From NCBI GenBank assembly GCA_018303115.1, contig JAGVYT010000018.1:1-35256 (forward strand): a stretch of DNA of 35,256 bases, given 5' to 3'. This document shows positions 22,586 to 29,569 of the stretch, one piece after another (the stretch's first letter is position 1; every line of letters begins with the position of its first letter). The stretch is from Candidatus Woesearchaeota archaeon. Its GTDB lineage: Archaea; Nanobdellota; Nanobdellia; Woesearchaeales; UBA10216. A model generated the notes under the pieces. That model was not told where the DNA came from and ran no database searches. It worked only from the letters and a program-made list of their open reading frames with translations. The translations under genes and the position numbers were made by a program.

Positions 22586-23061
22586 TTCTTCCCTGACTTA
22601 TAAGCAAGATAAAGTAAAAAAAGGAACAGAACTGCACCGTCGAACTGCATAAGCCCTTCAGGGCTTAAAAACCCTGCACAGAATCCAAACCCGTTCCAAT
22701 TAGGGACCAGTGAAGGGGCTAAACCAAAGGTTGAGTAGCAGTCTAAAATAACATGCACAAGCCACGCTACAGCTGCAATTAAAATTGCTGTCGCAGCCTT
22801 CACGTTAAATTTCTTAACAGTTAAGGCAGTTAAATACAAGACCAAGGGTATTAGCAGAGCGTGCGTGTAAATCTTATGGAAATAAACGCTTGTTCCGAAA
22901 ATCCGGTTAATCGCCAGAGCCAGCGGCATGTCTATGTCAGGGAGCAGCCCTATTAAACCTCCAAGAAGCAGAAGTCTGTTGCTGAATTTTATTTTAAGGA
23001 ACTTTCTTACAGCCGCCAAGACTGCAATTGTTATTACTATGTGTGTTCCGGCAAGAGGCAT
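22582..23061 (-). CDS. YdjM/DUF457-type membrane metal-dependent hydrolase
   Basis: This 159-residue membrane protein has four hydrophobic segments. The metal-ligand pattern of the YdjM (LexA-binding, inner-membrane hydrolase) family is complete: His7, LPDID (Asp42/Asp44), HKIYTH (His62/His67) and HVILD (His103/Asp107). The biological substrate of the family is not known. It follows the GT4 gene after one base, as the last gene of a three-gene minus-strand operon (24858 to 22582). Confidence 0.85.
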   Translation of the reverse strand: MPLAGTHIVITIAVLAAVRKFLKIKFSNRLLLLGGLIGLLPDIDMPLALAINRIFGTSVYFHKIYTHALLIPLVLYLTALTVKKFNVKAATAILIAAVAWLVHVILDCYSTFGLAPSLVPNWNGFGFCAGFLSPEGLMQFDGAVLFLFLLYLAYKSGKN

Positions 23062-23062
23062 C

Positions 23063-24100
23063 TTAGCCCTTTGTTAATTTCTTATACAGCTCTGTGTGCC
23101 TTTCAGCAACCGCTTTCCAGTTTGCCTCTTTTCTGTAATCAACCAACCCTTTTTTGTAACTGCCGTAGTTTTTCATAACTTTCCTTACCCCGTCTGCTAT
23201 GGCTTTGGGATTCCTTTCGACCGACTCCCCGAACCTGAAGTGCTCGACAGTCTCTCCTAAAGCTCCGGATTTTGTTACAACTACGGGTATCCCTGCGGAG
23301 ACCGCATCATTTAAAGCCCCTGACTGGTTCTGTATTTTAAGGTAGGGAAAAACCGCAACATCCGCATTTTTGAAATGCCTCCACCTTTCCTCGTCGCTTA
23401 CCCACCCGAACCTGCCGCTTATGTTTTCGGTATTGACAAGCATCTTCCTTATCTGCTTTTCGTATTTTTTGTCAATGAAACTGCCTACTATTTTCAGCCT
23501 GAATTCAGGGAGCATTTTCATTGCCCTTATAAGAAGTTCGAGGCCCTTCATTCTTGAAATCTTCCCGAAAAACAGGAGGTTGCGGCCCTTTCTTTTGTGG
23601 AATTCAAAAAGCTCAAGCCCGAGATGTATAAACACCACGTTCTCCGCTTTGTACTTCTTCTCTAGGAACCTCTTTTGCTGCGGCGTGTGCGCAATCACAG
23701 CATCAGAATTCCTTACAACCTCTTTTTCAAGGAAGTTAAGCACGCTCTTTCTCAGGAAATTATAGCCCTCATAACTGTAATGAACCTCGTGCATAGTGCT
23801 TACTACAGGAATCTTTTGTGAGAGCGCCTGCAGCAGGTTAAGATTTAATGTATGCCTCCCAAAATAGGATGCAATATACTGTATGTGCAGCAGGTCAAGC
23901 TTTTCTTTTTCTATTATTCTCTGCAGAAGCGCCTTAAGGCGGAACGACTTGAAATTTATTTTGTAGTCTGCAGATTCCGACTTAGCATCGCCTATCTTTA
24001 TGACTTCGTGGTTCTTCGAAAGCTCCTTGCACAGGTTTTCTGAAAACCTTGCTATGCCGTCCTTTTCCGGAAGGAACTTGCTTACCATGCCTATTCTCAT
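23063..24100 (-). CDS. GT4 family glycosyltransferase
   Basis: This 345-residue GT-B protein starts MRIGMVSKFLPEKDGIARF; the acceptor-side Gly-rich loop is followed by HIQY and TMHEVHYSYEG. In the C-terminal half LFFGKISRMKGLELLIRAM and the donor site LNDAVSAGIPVVVTKSGALGE are conserved. The first glutamate of the E-x7-E motif is replaced by Asp. It lies 11 bp after the DPM-like gene and one base before the YdjM gene, so it is the central gene of the operon. Donor and acceptor are unknown. Confidence 0.88.
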   Translation of the reverse strand: MRIGMVSKFLPEKDGIARFSENLCKELSKNHEVIKIGDAKSESADYKINFKSFRLKALLQRIIEKEKLDLLHIQYIASYFGRHTLNLNLLQALSQKIPVVSTMHEVHYSYEGYNFLRKSVLNFLEKEVVRNSDAVIAHTPQQKRFLEKKYKAENVVFIHLGLELFEFHKRKGRNLLFFGKISRMKGLELLIRAMKMLPEFRLKIVGSFIDKKYEKQIRKMLVNTENISGRFGWVSDEERWRHFKNADVAVFPYLKIQNQSGALNDAVSAGIPVVVTKSGALGETVEHFRFGESVERNPKAIADGVRKVMKNYGSYKKGLVDYRKEANWKAVAERHTELYKKLTKG

Positions 24101-24111
24101 TCTAACCTCGC

Positions 24112-24858
24112 TTAGTTTGCATTCCCGCTCTTCTCTTCCCCGCCATTTTTCATTTTCCCTCCCCGCCTAAGCTTTAGCGCTTCAATCCCGTATGAAATTC
24201 CTGACTTCAGCAGGGGTGTTTTGCTCTTTCCATACCTGCGCGGCATGTATTTGAACGGAAGCTCCTTTATTCTCAGCCTTGCAGGCTTCAGGGCGTAAAG
24301 CATCCTGAAGCAGTAATCGCCATACCCCTTAAAAACCTGTTCAGTTTTTATTCCTTTGATGGCTTTTCTCTTTATTGCAAAAAACCCTCCTGTTGAGTCA
24401 AGCACCTTTATTCCCAGCATTGCCTTGATGGCATAATTAAACAGTTTGCTTAGGTAATACTGTATGAAGTCAGTGTTCATGCTTCCTCCACTTGCATACC
24501 TTGATGCGAAAACAGCATCGGCGTCGTCAATCCCTTTTACAAGCACAGGCACAGAGCCCGGAGGGTGGCTGAAATCAGCGTCCATGACAACGATTATGCT
24601 GCCGCTGCTCTCGTTTATTCCGCGAAGAACCGCTGTCCCCAATCCTCGTTCAGTTCTTACTATCGCTTTTATCAGCTTGTTTTTTTTACTGATGGCAGTT
24701 GCAACCTCGCCGGTCCCGTCAGGGCTGCTGTCGTCCACTATCACAATCTCGGGAACGTAGCCGGCTTTCTTTAACTCTTTAATAAGCTCGCTGCTTAACT
24801 CAGCGATATTGCCCCGCTCATTATAAGTTGGAAGCACCACAGAAACCCTGGTTGCCAT
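24112..24858 (-). CDS. Polyprenol monophosphomannose synthase-like GT2 (DPM1 family)
   Basis: This 248-residue soluble GT-A protein has the full DPM1 signature: VVLPTYNERGNI, VDDSSPDGTG (41-50), MDADFSHPP (92-100), ASRYASGGS and a C-terminal YGKSK segment. It makes polyprenyl-phosphate-mannose (or a related hexose), the donor used by GT-C enzymes outside the membrane, so it could feed the five GT-C-like proteins here. No membrane segment is present; GtrA-like or GT-C proteins usually supply the next step. The tail after 232 is short and polar. It starts the minus-strand operon and has its own TATA box. Confidence 0.92.
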   Translation of the reverse strand: MATRVSVVLPTYNERGNIAELSSELIKELKKAGYVPEIVIVDDSSPDGTGEVATAISKKNKLIKAIVRTERGLGTAVLRGINESSGSIIVVMDADFSHPPGSVPVLVKGIDDADAVFASRYASGGSMNTDFIQYYLSKLFNYAIKAMLGIKVLDSTGGFFAIKRKAIKGIKTEQVFKGYGDYCFRMLYALKPARLRIKELPFKYMPRRYGKSKTPLLKSGISYGIEALKLRRGGKMKNGGEEKSGNAN

Positions 24859-24881
24859 AGCAAAATGCAGTCAAACATAAT

Positions 24882-24890
24882 CTTTTAAAG
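24882..24890 (-). promoter_or_regulatory. TATA-like box for the DPM1-like gene
   Basis: CTTTAAAAG on the minus strand is centred 28 bp before the ATG at 24858. Confidence 0.55.
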
Positions 24891-24974
24891 GTTTTTGTTG
24901 GAAGGCGGTATTGAAAAGTTACTCCGTGTTGCCATGCCCCGGCGCTGCAGTGCTGAATTTCTCCCCTCCATGCC

Positions 24975-25032
24975 TGGTTAAGGCGTGGAAAATTCAGCCG
25001 CATGACGGCAAACAGGGCAATCGGGCAGGGAC
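24975..25032 (+). repeat. 58-bp dispersed repeat, copy 2
   Basis: This segment matches 9481-9538 with five mismatches. Just upstream GCTGAATTT (24953 region) can pair with AAATTCAGC inside the repeat. It sits directly beside E4 in the damaged 3' part of the GtrA-like gene. Confidence 0.65.
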
Positions 25033-25544
25033 ATGTCAAAACCACTGCGGGCTAATGTCAGAAATGTCAGGAACAAGTTCCTGAGCACCATCAGAAGCAT
25101 TAGCTTCTGAGGCCAAATGTTTCTGAGCACAGTCAAAAATGGAGTATTTTTGATGAGCCCACAGCGTGCGGTTTTAAAGCTAATGATAGTGTCACTAATC
25201 GGAAGCTCCAGCACAACCCTGCCAAAGGAAAATAAAGCCCAGTTGAAAAAAGCTATTAATATGACCAGTATGGAGAACTGCACAAAACGGAACTGCAGGT
25301 TTGTTTTAATCCTGAACGTAACAAGAACGTGGTAAACAAAAGTGAAAACAATTGCAAAAAACATGCCGATGCCGTAGGAAACAGCTGGATGCAAGGAATA
25401 AGTATCTCGGAAAAATATGTGAGAGCCGATAAGTATAAGCCAGCCGATAAGGCCGCCAAAGACGAATATCAAATAGCGCCTGACAGTGCCAAAAAAAGAC
25501 TCGCCAGTCAGGCGGTGCTGGTAATGCAAAGCCCTTCTAATCAT
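24978..25544 (-). pseudogene. GtrA-like membrane protein, truncated at the 3' end by E4
   Basis: The 188-codon frame has a normal GtrA-like start. RYLIFVFGGLIGWLILIG (TM1), YGIGMFFAIVFTFVYHVLV (TM2) and FVQFSILVILIAFFNWALF (TM3) are clear. After about residue 115 the sequence stops looking like a membrane protein: it runs through the antisense of element E4 (25057-25156) and into the 58-bp repeat. The usual fourth segment is missing. GtrA proteins are thought to help flip polyprenyl-phosphate sugars and often pair with DPM1-like transferases such as the next gene. The product is probably non-functional or altered. Confidence 0.7.
25057..25156 (+). mobile_element. Structured hairpin-cluster element E4
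   Basis: An outer stem TCAGAAA (25058-25064)/TTTCTGA (25120-25126) encloses two hairpins, TCAGGAAC-aa-GTTCCTGA and TCAGAAGC-atta-GCTTCTGA. A third hairpin follows, TCAAAAAT-ggagt-ATTTTTGA (25133-25153). This is the layout of E1 and E2, and the left edge (AATGTCAGAA) and TTCTGAGCAC are identical to theirs, while the stems differ. It interrupts the 3' part of the GtrA-like gene. The right boundary is uncertain. Confidence 0.65.
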
Positions 25545-25567
25545 TCTGGCAGAACATCTTCTAAAGG

Positions 25568-25577
25568 ATTTATAAAG
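25568..25577 (-). promoter_or_regulatory. TATA box for the GtrA-like gene
   Basis: CTTTATAAAT on the minus strand is centred 29 bp before the ATG at 25544. Confidence 0.55.
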
Positions 25578-25676
25578 TTTTGGGATGCGGCGGGTAGCTC
25601 TTGAACCCCTTTCTTCTTAGGGGAGGAAAAAGTGTAAAAATAGGAAACAACTGACAAAAAGCCGGTTGACAGGCAC

Positions 25677-26762
25677 TTATTTGCCCTTAATCACGTCGCA
25701 AACCCGCTTAATGTCCTCTTCAACGAGGAGCGTTGAGGACGGGAGGTTGACCCCTTTTCTTGAAAGCCCCGAGGCTATTGGAAAGCCGTTTCCCTTGTAA
25801 GGGGGAAGCTCGTGCATTGGTATAAAGAAAGGCCTTGAATCAATGCCTGCTTCTTTCAGCTCCTTCATCAGCTCATCGCGGCTGCACCTAAAATCGCCCT
25901 CAACAAGGATGGAATGGAGCCAGAAAACAGACTTTGCATAAGGCTCTTCTGGCTGGAAAGTAATGCCTGGGGTTCTGTCAAGCAATTTGCGGTATAGCTT
26001 TGCATGCTTGATTTTAGTGGCAATAATGTCGTCTATCCTTTCAAGCTGTGCGAGCCCAATAGCCGCCTGCAAGTTGGTCATTCTGAAATTAAACCCGACT
26101 TCAGGATGGTAGTAATAAGGCCTTGTCATGCCATGGTCTTTCAGGAAGCGCATGCGCTTGACAAGTTTTTCATCATTTGTAACGCACATGCCGCCCTCCC
26201 CAGTTGTTAAAATTTTGTTGCCGTAAAAGCTGAAGCAGCCCACATCGCCAAGGCTGCCCACCTTCTTCCCCTTATACTCTGCACCGTGAGCCTCTGCGCA
26301 ATCCTCAACCACGAACAGTCTGTTCTCCCTGGCTATCTCAAGAATCGGGCCCATGTCGCATGGATGCCCGTAAAGATGGACTGGAATTATCGCCTTGGTT
26401 TTCGGAGTGATTTTTTCCATGATTTTCGCAACGTCAATGTTCCACGTATTTTTGTCAGCGTCAACAAAAACAGGCCTGGCGCCGGTATAAGTGACTGCGT
26501 TTGCCGTTGCTATAAAGGTAAAGTCAGGAACTATAACTTCGTGCCCCTTTCCAATCCCAAGAGCGGCAAGGGCAAGATGCAATGCAACTGTGCCGTTAAA
26601 AACAGAAACCCCGTAACCCGCACCGCAATAACTGCTGAACTTCTCCTCAAATTCGGTAATGTATTTCCCGAGGCTGGAAATCCAGGTGCTGTCAATGCAG
26701 TCCATCACATACTTGCGCTCGTTCCCCCTCAAGTCAGGCTCCGCAACAGGCAAAAACTTCAT
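25677..26762 (-). CDS. DegT/DnrJ/EryC1/StrS sugar aminotransferase
   Basis: This 361-residue PLP enzyme (fold type I) has EDCAEAHG (153-160) for cofactor binding and Lys183 in SFYGNKILTTGEGG for the Schiff base. That active-site segment is closest to perosamine-synthase-type enzymes, which aminate C4 of a 4-keto-6-deoxy sugar; a C3 target would also fit, given the Gfo/Idh/MocA gene at 10314. Glutamate is the usual amino donor. Length and motifs are complete. The start has a TATA box 26 bp upstream. It stands alone on the minus strand between two element-rich gaps. Confidence 0.93.
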   Translation of the reverse strand: MKFLPVAEPDLRGNERKYVMDCIDSTWISSLGKYITEFEEKFSSYCGAGYGVSVFNGTVALHLALAALGIGKGHEVIVPDFTFIATANAVTYTGARPVFVDADKNTWNIDVAKIMEKITPKTKAIIPVHLYGHPCDMGPILEIARENRLFVVEDCAEAHGAEYKGKKVGSLGDVGCFSFYGNKILTTGEGGMCVTNDEKLVKRMRFLKDHGMTRPYYYHPEVGFNFRMTNLQAAIGLAQLERIDDIIATKIKHAKLYRKLLDRTPGITFQPEEPYAKSVFWLHSILVEGDFRCSRDELMKELKEAGIDSRPFFIPMHELPPYKGNGFPIASGLSRKGVNLPSSTLLVEEDIKRVCDVIKGK

Positions 26763-26783
26763 AGAAAAAAGGATGGTAAACTG

Positions 26784-26793
26784 ATTTATAAAG
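26784..26793 (-). promoter_or_regulatory. TATA box for the aminotransferase
   Basis: CTTTATAAAT on the minus strand is centred about 26 bp before ATG 26762. A MITE-like element begins 15 bp further upstream, so upstream control sites may have been displaced. Confidence 0.6.
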
Positions 26794-26807
26794 GTTTATC
26801 AAGTTTG

Positions 26808-27118
26808 GGCGTTGTCCTAAAAGGGCTTTCTCACATATTCTCGCATGTTTATCGCTTCCTCTAAAGAACCACCCGTCAGAGACAGGTTGGATTATGTGAC
26901 TATTGTGATGGGTGGTTCTTAGTGCTCAGAATTTTCCAGTTTGCAAAATGCCAACAGCAAGCGAAGCTTGCTATCAGTAATAGACTGATGGAAAATTCTG
27001 ACATTTTACCTCCTCCCTCCTGCTCTGCCGTATGTGAGCCATAGAGTGCTCATAGAAGTTTTGGAGAACAGGTTTGAGGGTATGCAGTAGCTACACGAAC
27101 ATGATTTAGGACAACGCC
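26808..27118 (+). mobile_element. MITE-like element with perfect 14-bp inverted ends (copy a), carrying nested E2
   Basis: GGCGTTGTCCTAAA (26808-26821) and TTTAGGACAACGCC (27105-27118) are a perfect terminal inverted repeat enclosing 311 bp. There is no plausible ORF. The left interior matches 17510-17642; the right 99 bp match 14032-14130. The middle is E2, which must have entered later. No flanking target duplication is obvious. It fills most of the 478-bp gap between the aminotransferase and the GT-C gene at 27241; the rest of the gap holds the GGTAAT-family copy c and two promoters. Confidence 0.75.
26861..27003 (-). mobile_element. Structured hairpin-cluster element E2
   Basis: On the minus strand this 143-bp element is a near copy of E1: the same outer stem TCAGAATTTTCC/GGAAAATTCTGA, the GCAAGC-ttc-GCTTGC hairpin, then CTAAGAACCACCC...GGGTGGTTCTTTAG. 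It is longer than E1 because the third hairpin has an extra stretch of about 25 bases in the loop. In its first inner hairpin the terminal pair has changed (ATCAGT/ACTGAT still pair). It lies inside the MITE-like element 26808-27118. Confidence 0.8.
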
Positions 27119-27128
27119 ATAGCCACAA

Positions 27129-27196
27129 GATAAAGTCAAGTTACGTGTTTTAGGGCGAGAAGAAGGAAAGCGGTTGCCACTTAACTTGACATTACC
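27129..27196 (+). repeat. Inverted-arm element, GGTAAT family (copy c)
   Basis: GATAAAGTCAAGTTACGTG (27129-27147) pairs with CACTTAACTTGACATTACC (27178-27196) at 16 of 19 positions. It ends 13 bp before the TATA box of the GT-C gene at 27241. Copies a and b are also placed in promoter gaps of plus-strand glycan genes. Confidence 0.55.
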
Positions 27197-27208
27197 TAAC
27201 CACAACAA

Positions 27209-27219
27209 CTTTTATATAG
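27209..27219 (+). promoter_or_regulatory. TATA box for the GT-C gene at 27241
   Basis: CTTTTATATAG is centred 27 bp before the ATG at 27241, which fits a leaderless transcript. Confidence 0.6.
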
Positions 27220-27240
27220 CAACATTTTCTTCCGCTTTTT

Positions 27241-28887
27241 ATGAATAAGGCAGACATTGTTGCACTGGCAGTTCTTTTCATTGTGGCTTTTTCTCTTTGG
27301 ACCATCCCTATTCAGAGCGACCCCCGTCCTTTCGGGGAAGGGGATGCGGCATGGCACTTTTCAATTGGCGATTATATTGCCTCTTCTGACAAGCCGATAT
27401 GGAGGCTGCCGTATTACGTTGGCATGTGGTATTACGGCTATAATTCCATACTTGGCCCTTTTGCTCCCGAGTATCCCCCTTCAAACCATTACAATTATGC
27501 TTTGACTCAGGTTATCGGGGGAGAGCGCTTTGTTCCTGTGCTTATGTACCGCGCGATAGCAAGCTTTCTGGGAATATTCGCGGTCTATTTTGTTATCACA
27601 AAGCTTTATGGAACCGCAGCTGCTATGATTGCATCTTCAGCCCTGGTATTTTCGCTCAGGGAGCAGATGATTTATCTTTGGGGTCAGCAGCCAACCCTTG
27701 TTGCAGTGGTTATAGCCCCTGTTACTTTTTACGCATTTTACCGCTACCTTGATTCTTATTATAAAGGCGAAACAAAAACAGTTTATCTTTACATTACCGC
27801 TTTGCTTTTGGGCTCACAGTATCTTCTGCACATTCAGGGCTTTACGCTCTCTTCGCTTGTAATCGGCGTTTTTACGGTTTTAATGTTCTTAAAGCACAGG
27901 AAGCTGCCGTTCATTAGGGATAGCAAGAAGCATGTTGTTGCCGCATCTTTAATCTTCCTTGCCATAGCAGTGCCGTTTTTTTTGATTTATCTTGGCGCTC
28001 CGGACCTTGGCGCTTCAGAGCCTGACTACAGCAGGGTTTTCAAGTGGGGCGTTGACCCTGTCCTGCTTTCCCAGAGTTATCCTTCTTCATATACGACTTT
28101 TTCTGGCGAATATAAAAATCCTATGCTTATGCTTCCTTTCCTTTTCTTGGGCATCCTGTTTGCATTGCTAAGGCGCACAAACAAGGACCTTCTTATGCTT
28201 GGGTGGTTAGGCGGCGTTTATCTTGTGCTGCACGTTGACCTTTATCTTGGCGTCAGTCAGGAAAGGTCTGCACGCCTGCTTACTGCAGAGCCAGCCCTGT
28301 TTTACTCGCTGATGGGCATTGGAATGATTTCCCTGCTTTCTTTCGCGCTTTCTCATGTTAAAATTCGTTCCAGCGCAAAGAGCATTGCGAAATTTGCATT
28401 GGCAGCAGTGGTTGTTCTTGTAATCTTTCAGGGCAATATGGAAACGTCTAAGTCCGCTTTATCCAGCTCTTACCAGAGCATTTTCCGCATAACGCCTGTT
28501 CAGTCTGAGTTTGCTGACTGGCTGTATGAGAATGTTGCTGAAAACGCTTACCTTTATTACATGCCAGGAAGTGATCCTTATAAGATTGGCAATTGGCAGT
28601 ATCCGAAGATGAGGTGGATTCTCGCTTCCTCCCAGCGCCATCTTGCTTCTTATGGGGGGAGAATCACAGACAACCCGGATACGGCAAACTCTTCCTTTTA
28701 TTTTGTTTTTGATTATTCAGACCTGGCGGCAATTACTAACTCTGCCCCAAATCAGATGCAGCCGGCTGCCCGGCAGAGTGCGCTTGCATTGCAGCAGTTT
28801 GAAGAAAGTGCTTTTAATGTTTCAGATGCGCTGTTCAATAAGAACAGCATAAGGGTGTATGAAGTTGAAGCTGAAGATTTCAAGTAG
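27241..28887 (+). CDS. GT-C-like membrane glycosyltransferase
   Basis: This 548-residue membrane protein has one N-terminal segment, then the outer-loop motif GEGDAAWHF (32-40) that places Asp35 and His39 in the GT-C acidic-loop position, then about ten more segments. YLWGQQPTLVAVV and QYLLHIQGF follow the layout of archaeal GT-C proteins. A short soluble part (about 410-548) ends it. The likely role is transfer of a polyprenyl-phosphate sugar outside the cell. The start of the 110-aa membrane gene overlaps its 3' end by 29 bases, so the two are coupled. Confidence 0.75.
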   Translation: MNKADIVALAVLFIVAFSLWTIPIQSDPRPFGEGDAAWHFSIGDYIASSDKPIWRLPYYVGMWYYGYNSILGPFAPEYPPSNHYNYALTQVIGGERFVPVLMYRAIASFLGIFAVYFVITKLYGTAAAMIASSALVFSLREQMIYLWGQQPTLVAVVIAPVTFYAFYRYLDSYYKGETKTVYLYITALLLGSQYLLHIQGFTLSSLVIGVFTVLMFLKHRKLPFIRDSKKHVVAASLIFLAIAVPFFLIYLGAPDLGASEPDYSRVFKWGVDPVLLSQSYPSSYTTFSGEYKNPMLMLPFLFLGILFALLRRTNKDLLMLGWLGGVYLVLHVDLYLGVSQERSARLLTAEPALFYSLMGIGMISLLSFALSHVKIRSSAKSIAKFALAAVVVLVIFQGNMETSKSALSSSYQSIFRITPVQSEFADWLYENVAENAYLYYMPGSDPYKIGNWQYPKMRWILASSQRHLASYGGRITDNPDTANSSFYFVFDYSDLAAITNSAPNQMQPAARQSALALQQFEESAFNVSDALFNKNSIRVYEVEAEDFK

Positions 28888-29191
28888 GGGCATTGCAATA
28901 GCAGGGTTTGTTGCTGCTTTGATGGCTGCAGCAAAACTTTTCGGCATTACCGGAGTGAGGACGATAGCGGGCATTGCTGTTTTCTTTTTCCTTGCCTTTT
29001 ACCTCATCTTAAGAAAAGTGAATATCGAGGATGACGAGCGGGTTTTCTTTGCTTTCTTCATTGGCTTGGGTTTGTTCTCGGCAATTGTTTTCTATGTTGG
29101 GCGGGTGGTCCCTTCTTACAGGTTCTCGGTAGCCATAGCTTTTATTGCTTTGCTTCTGGTGCCGTTTATTCTGAAAAGGTTGAAGAAATGA
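28859..29191 (+). CDS. Small four-segment membrane protein coupled to the GT-C gene
   Basis: This 110-residue protein has about four hydrophobic segments (10-28, 35-52, 62-80, 86-104) and an acidic loop NIEDDERV between segments 2 and 3. Its ATG lies 29 bases inside the preceding GT-C gene, so it is translated by coupling. The pattern loop-ER-membrane-segment-Tyr resembles the 125-aa protein encoded opposite (FGERIVIG...), and both recall the N-terminal part of archaeal DUF1616 proteins. I cannot assign a function; a stabilising or regulatory subunit of the GT-C protein is a guess. Its stop abuts the next gene's stop with no gap. Confidence 0.75.
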   Translation: MKLKLKISSRGIAIAGFVAALMAAAKLFGITGVRTIAGIAVFFFLAFYLILRKVNIEDDERVFFAFFIGLGLFSAIVFYVGRVVPSYRFSVAIAFIALLLVPFILKRLKK

Positions 29192-29569
29192 TTATCTTTT
29201 TCTTTTCATTATGATGGCGGCAACTACGGAAACTGCGAGCATGGCTGCCGGCAGTATTATGCCATGATACTTTACCTGCAGGCCTATCAGCCCGAGGTAG
29301 TAGCTGGCTATTGCCGTTACTGCAGCTGCGGCTGCCGTCCCTATTACAATCCTCTCTCCAAAGTCCATGCGCTCTTTCCAGTAGTGCATAAGGGCATACC
29401 CTGGCAGCGAAAACATCCAGAACAGCGATAATGCGGTTCTTGTTGTTGTTGCGATGTCCTGCCTGTAGAATACTATTTTCAAAATTACTGCAAAAGCTGC
29501 CAATAACAATAACAGGCCCTTAAACTCGCTTTTAAGCTTGCTGTCCAATACAATCCCCTCCTGCGTCAT
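29192..29569 (-). CDS. Small four-segment membrane protein, DUF1616-like
   Basis: This 125-residue protein has a short polar N-terminus, then four hydrophobic segments (about 18-34, 44-60, 72-93, 100-120). The FSLPGYALMHYW segment followed by MDFGERIVIG resembles archaeal DUF1616 proteins (LPGY...ER). It begins 38 bases inside the 3' end of the GT-C gene at 29532, the same arrangement as the plus-strand pair 27241/28859. The function is unknown. The two small genes meet stop to stop. Confidence 0.75.
   Translation of the reverse strand: MTQEGIVLDSKLKSEFKGLLLLLAAFAVILKIVFYRQDIATTTRTALSLFWMFSLPGYALMHYWKERMDFGERIVIGTAAAAAVTAIASYYLGLIGLQVKYHGIILPAAMLAVSVVAAIIMKRKR

Noticed and set aside
25057-25156. 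Possible CRISPR or tRNA-like structure
   Set aside because: The hairpins are not direct repeats with spacers and show no tRNA D, anticodon and T arms.
26286-26864. 192-aa plus-strand ORF
   Set aside because: It is antisense to the aminotransferase gene and runs into the MITE-like element.
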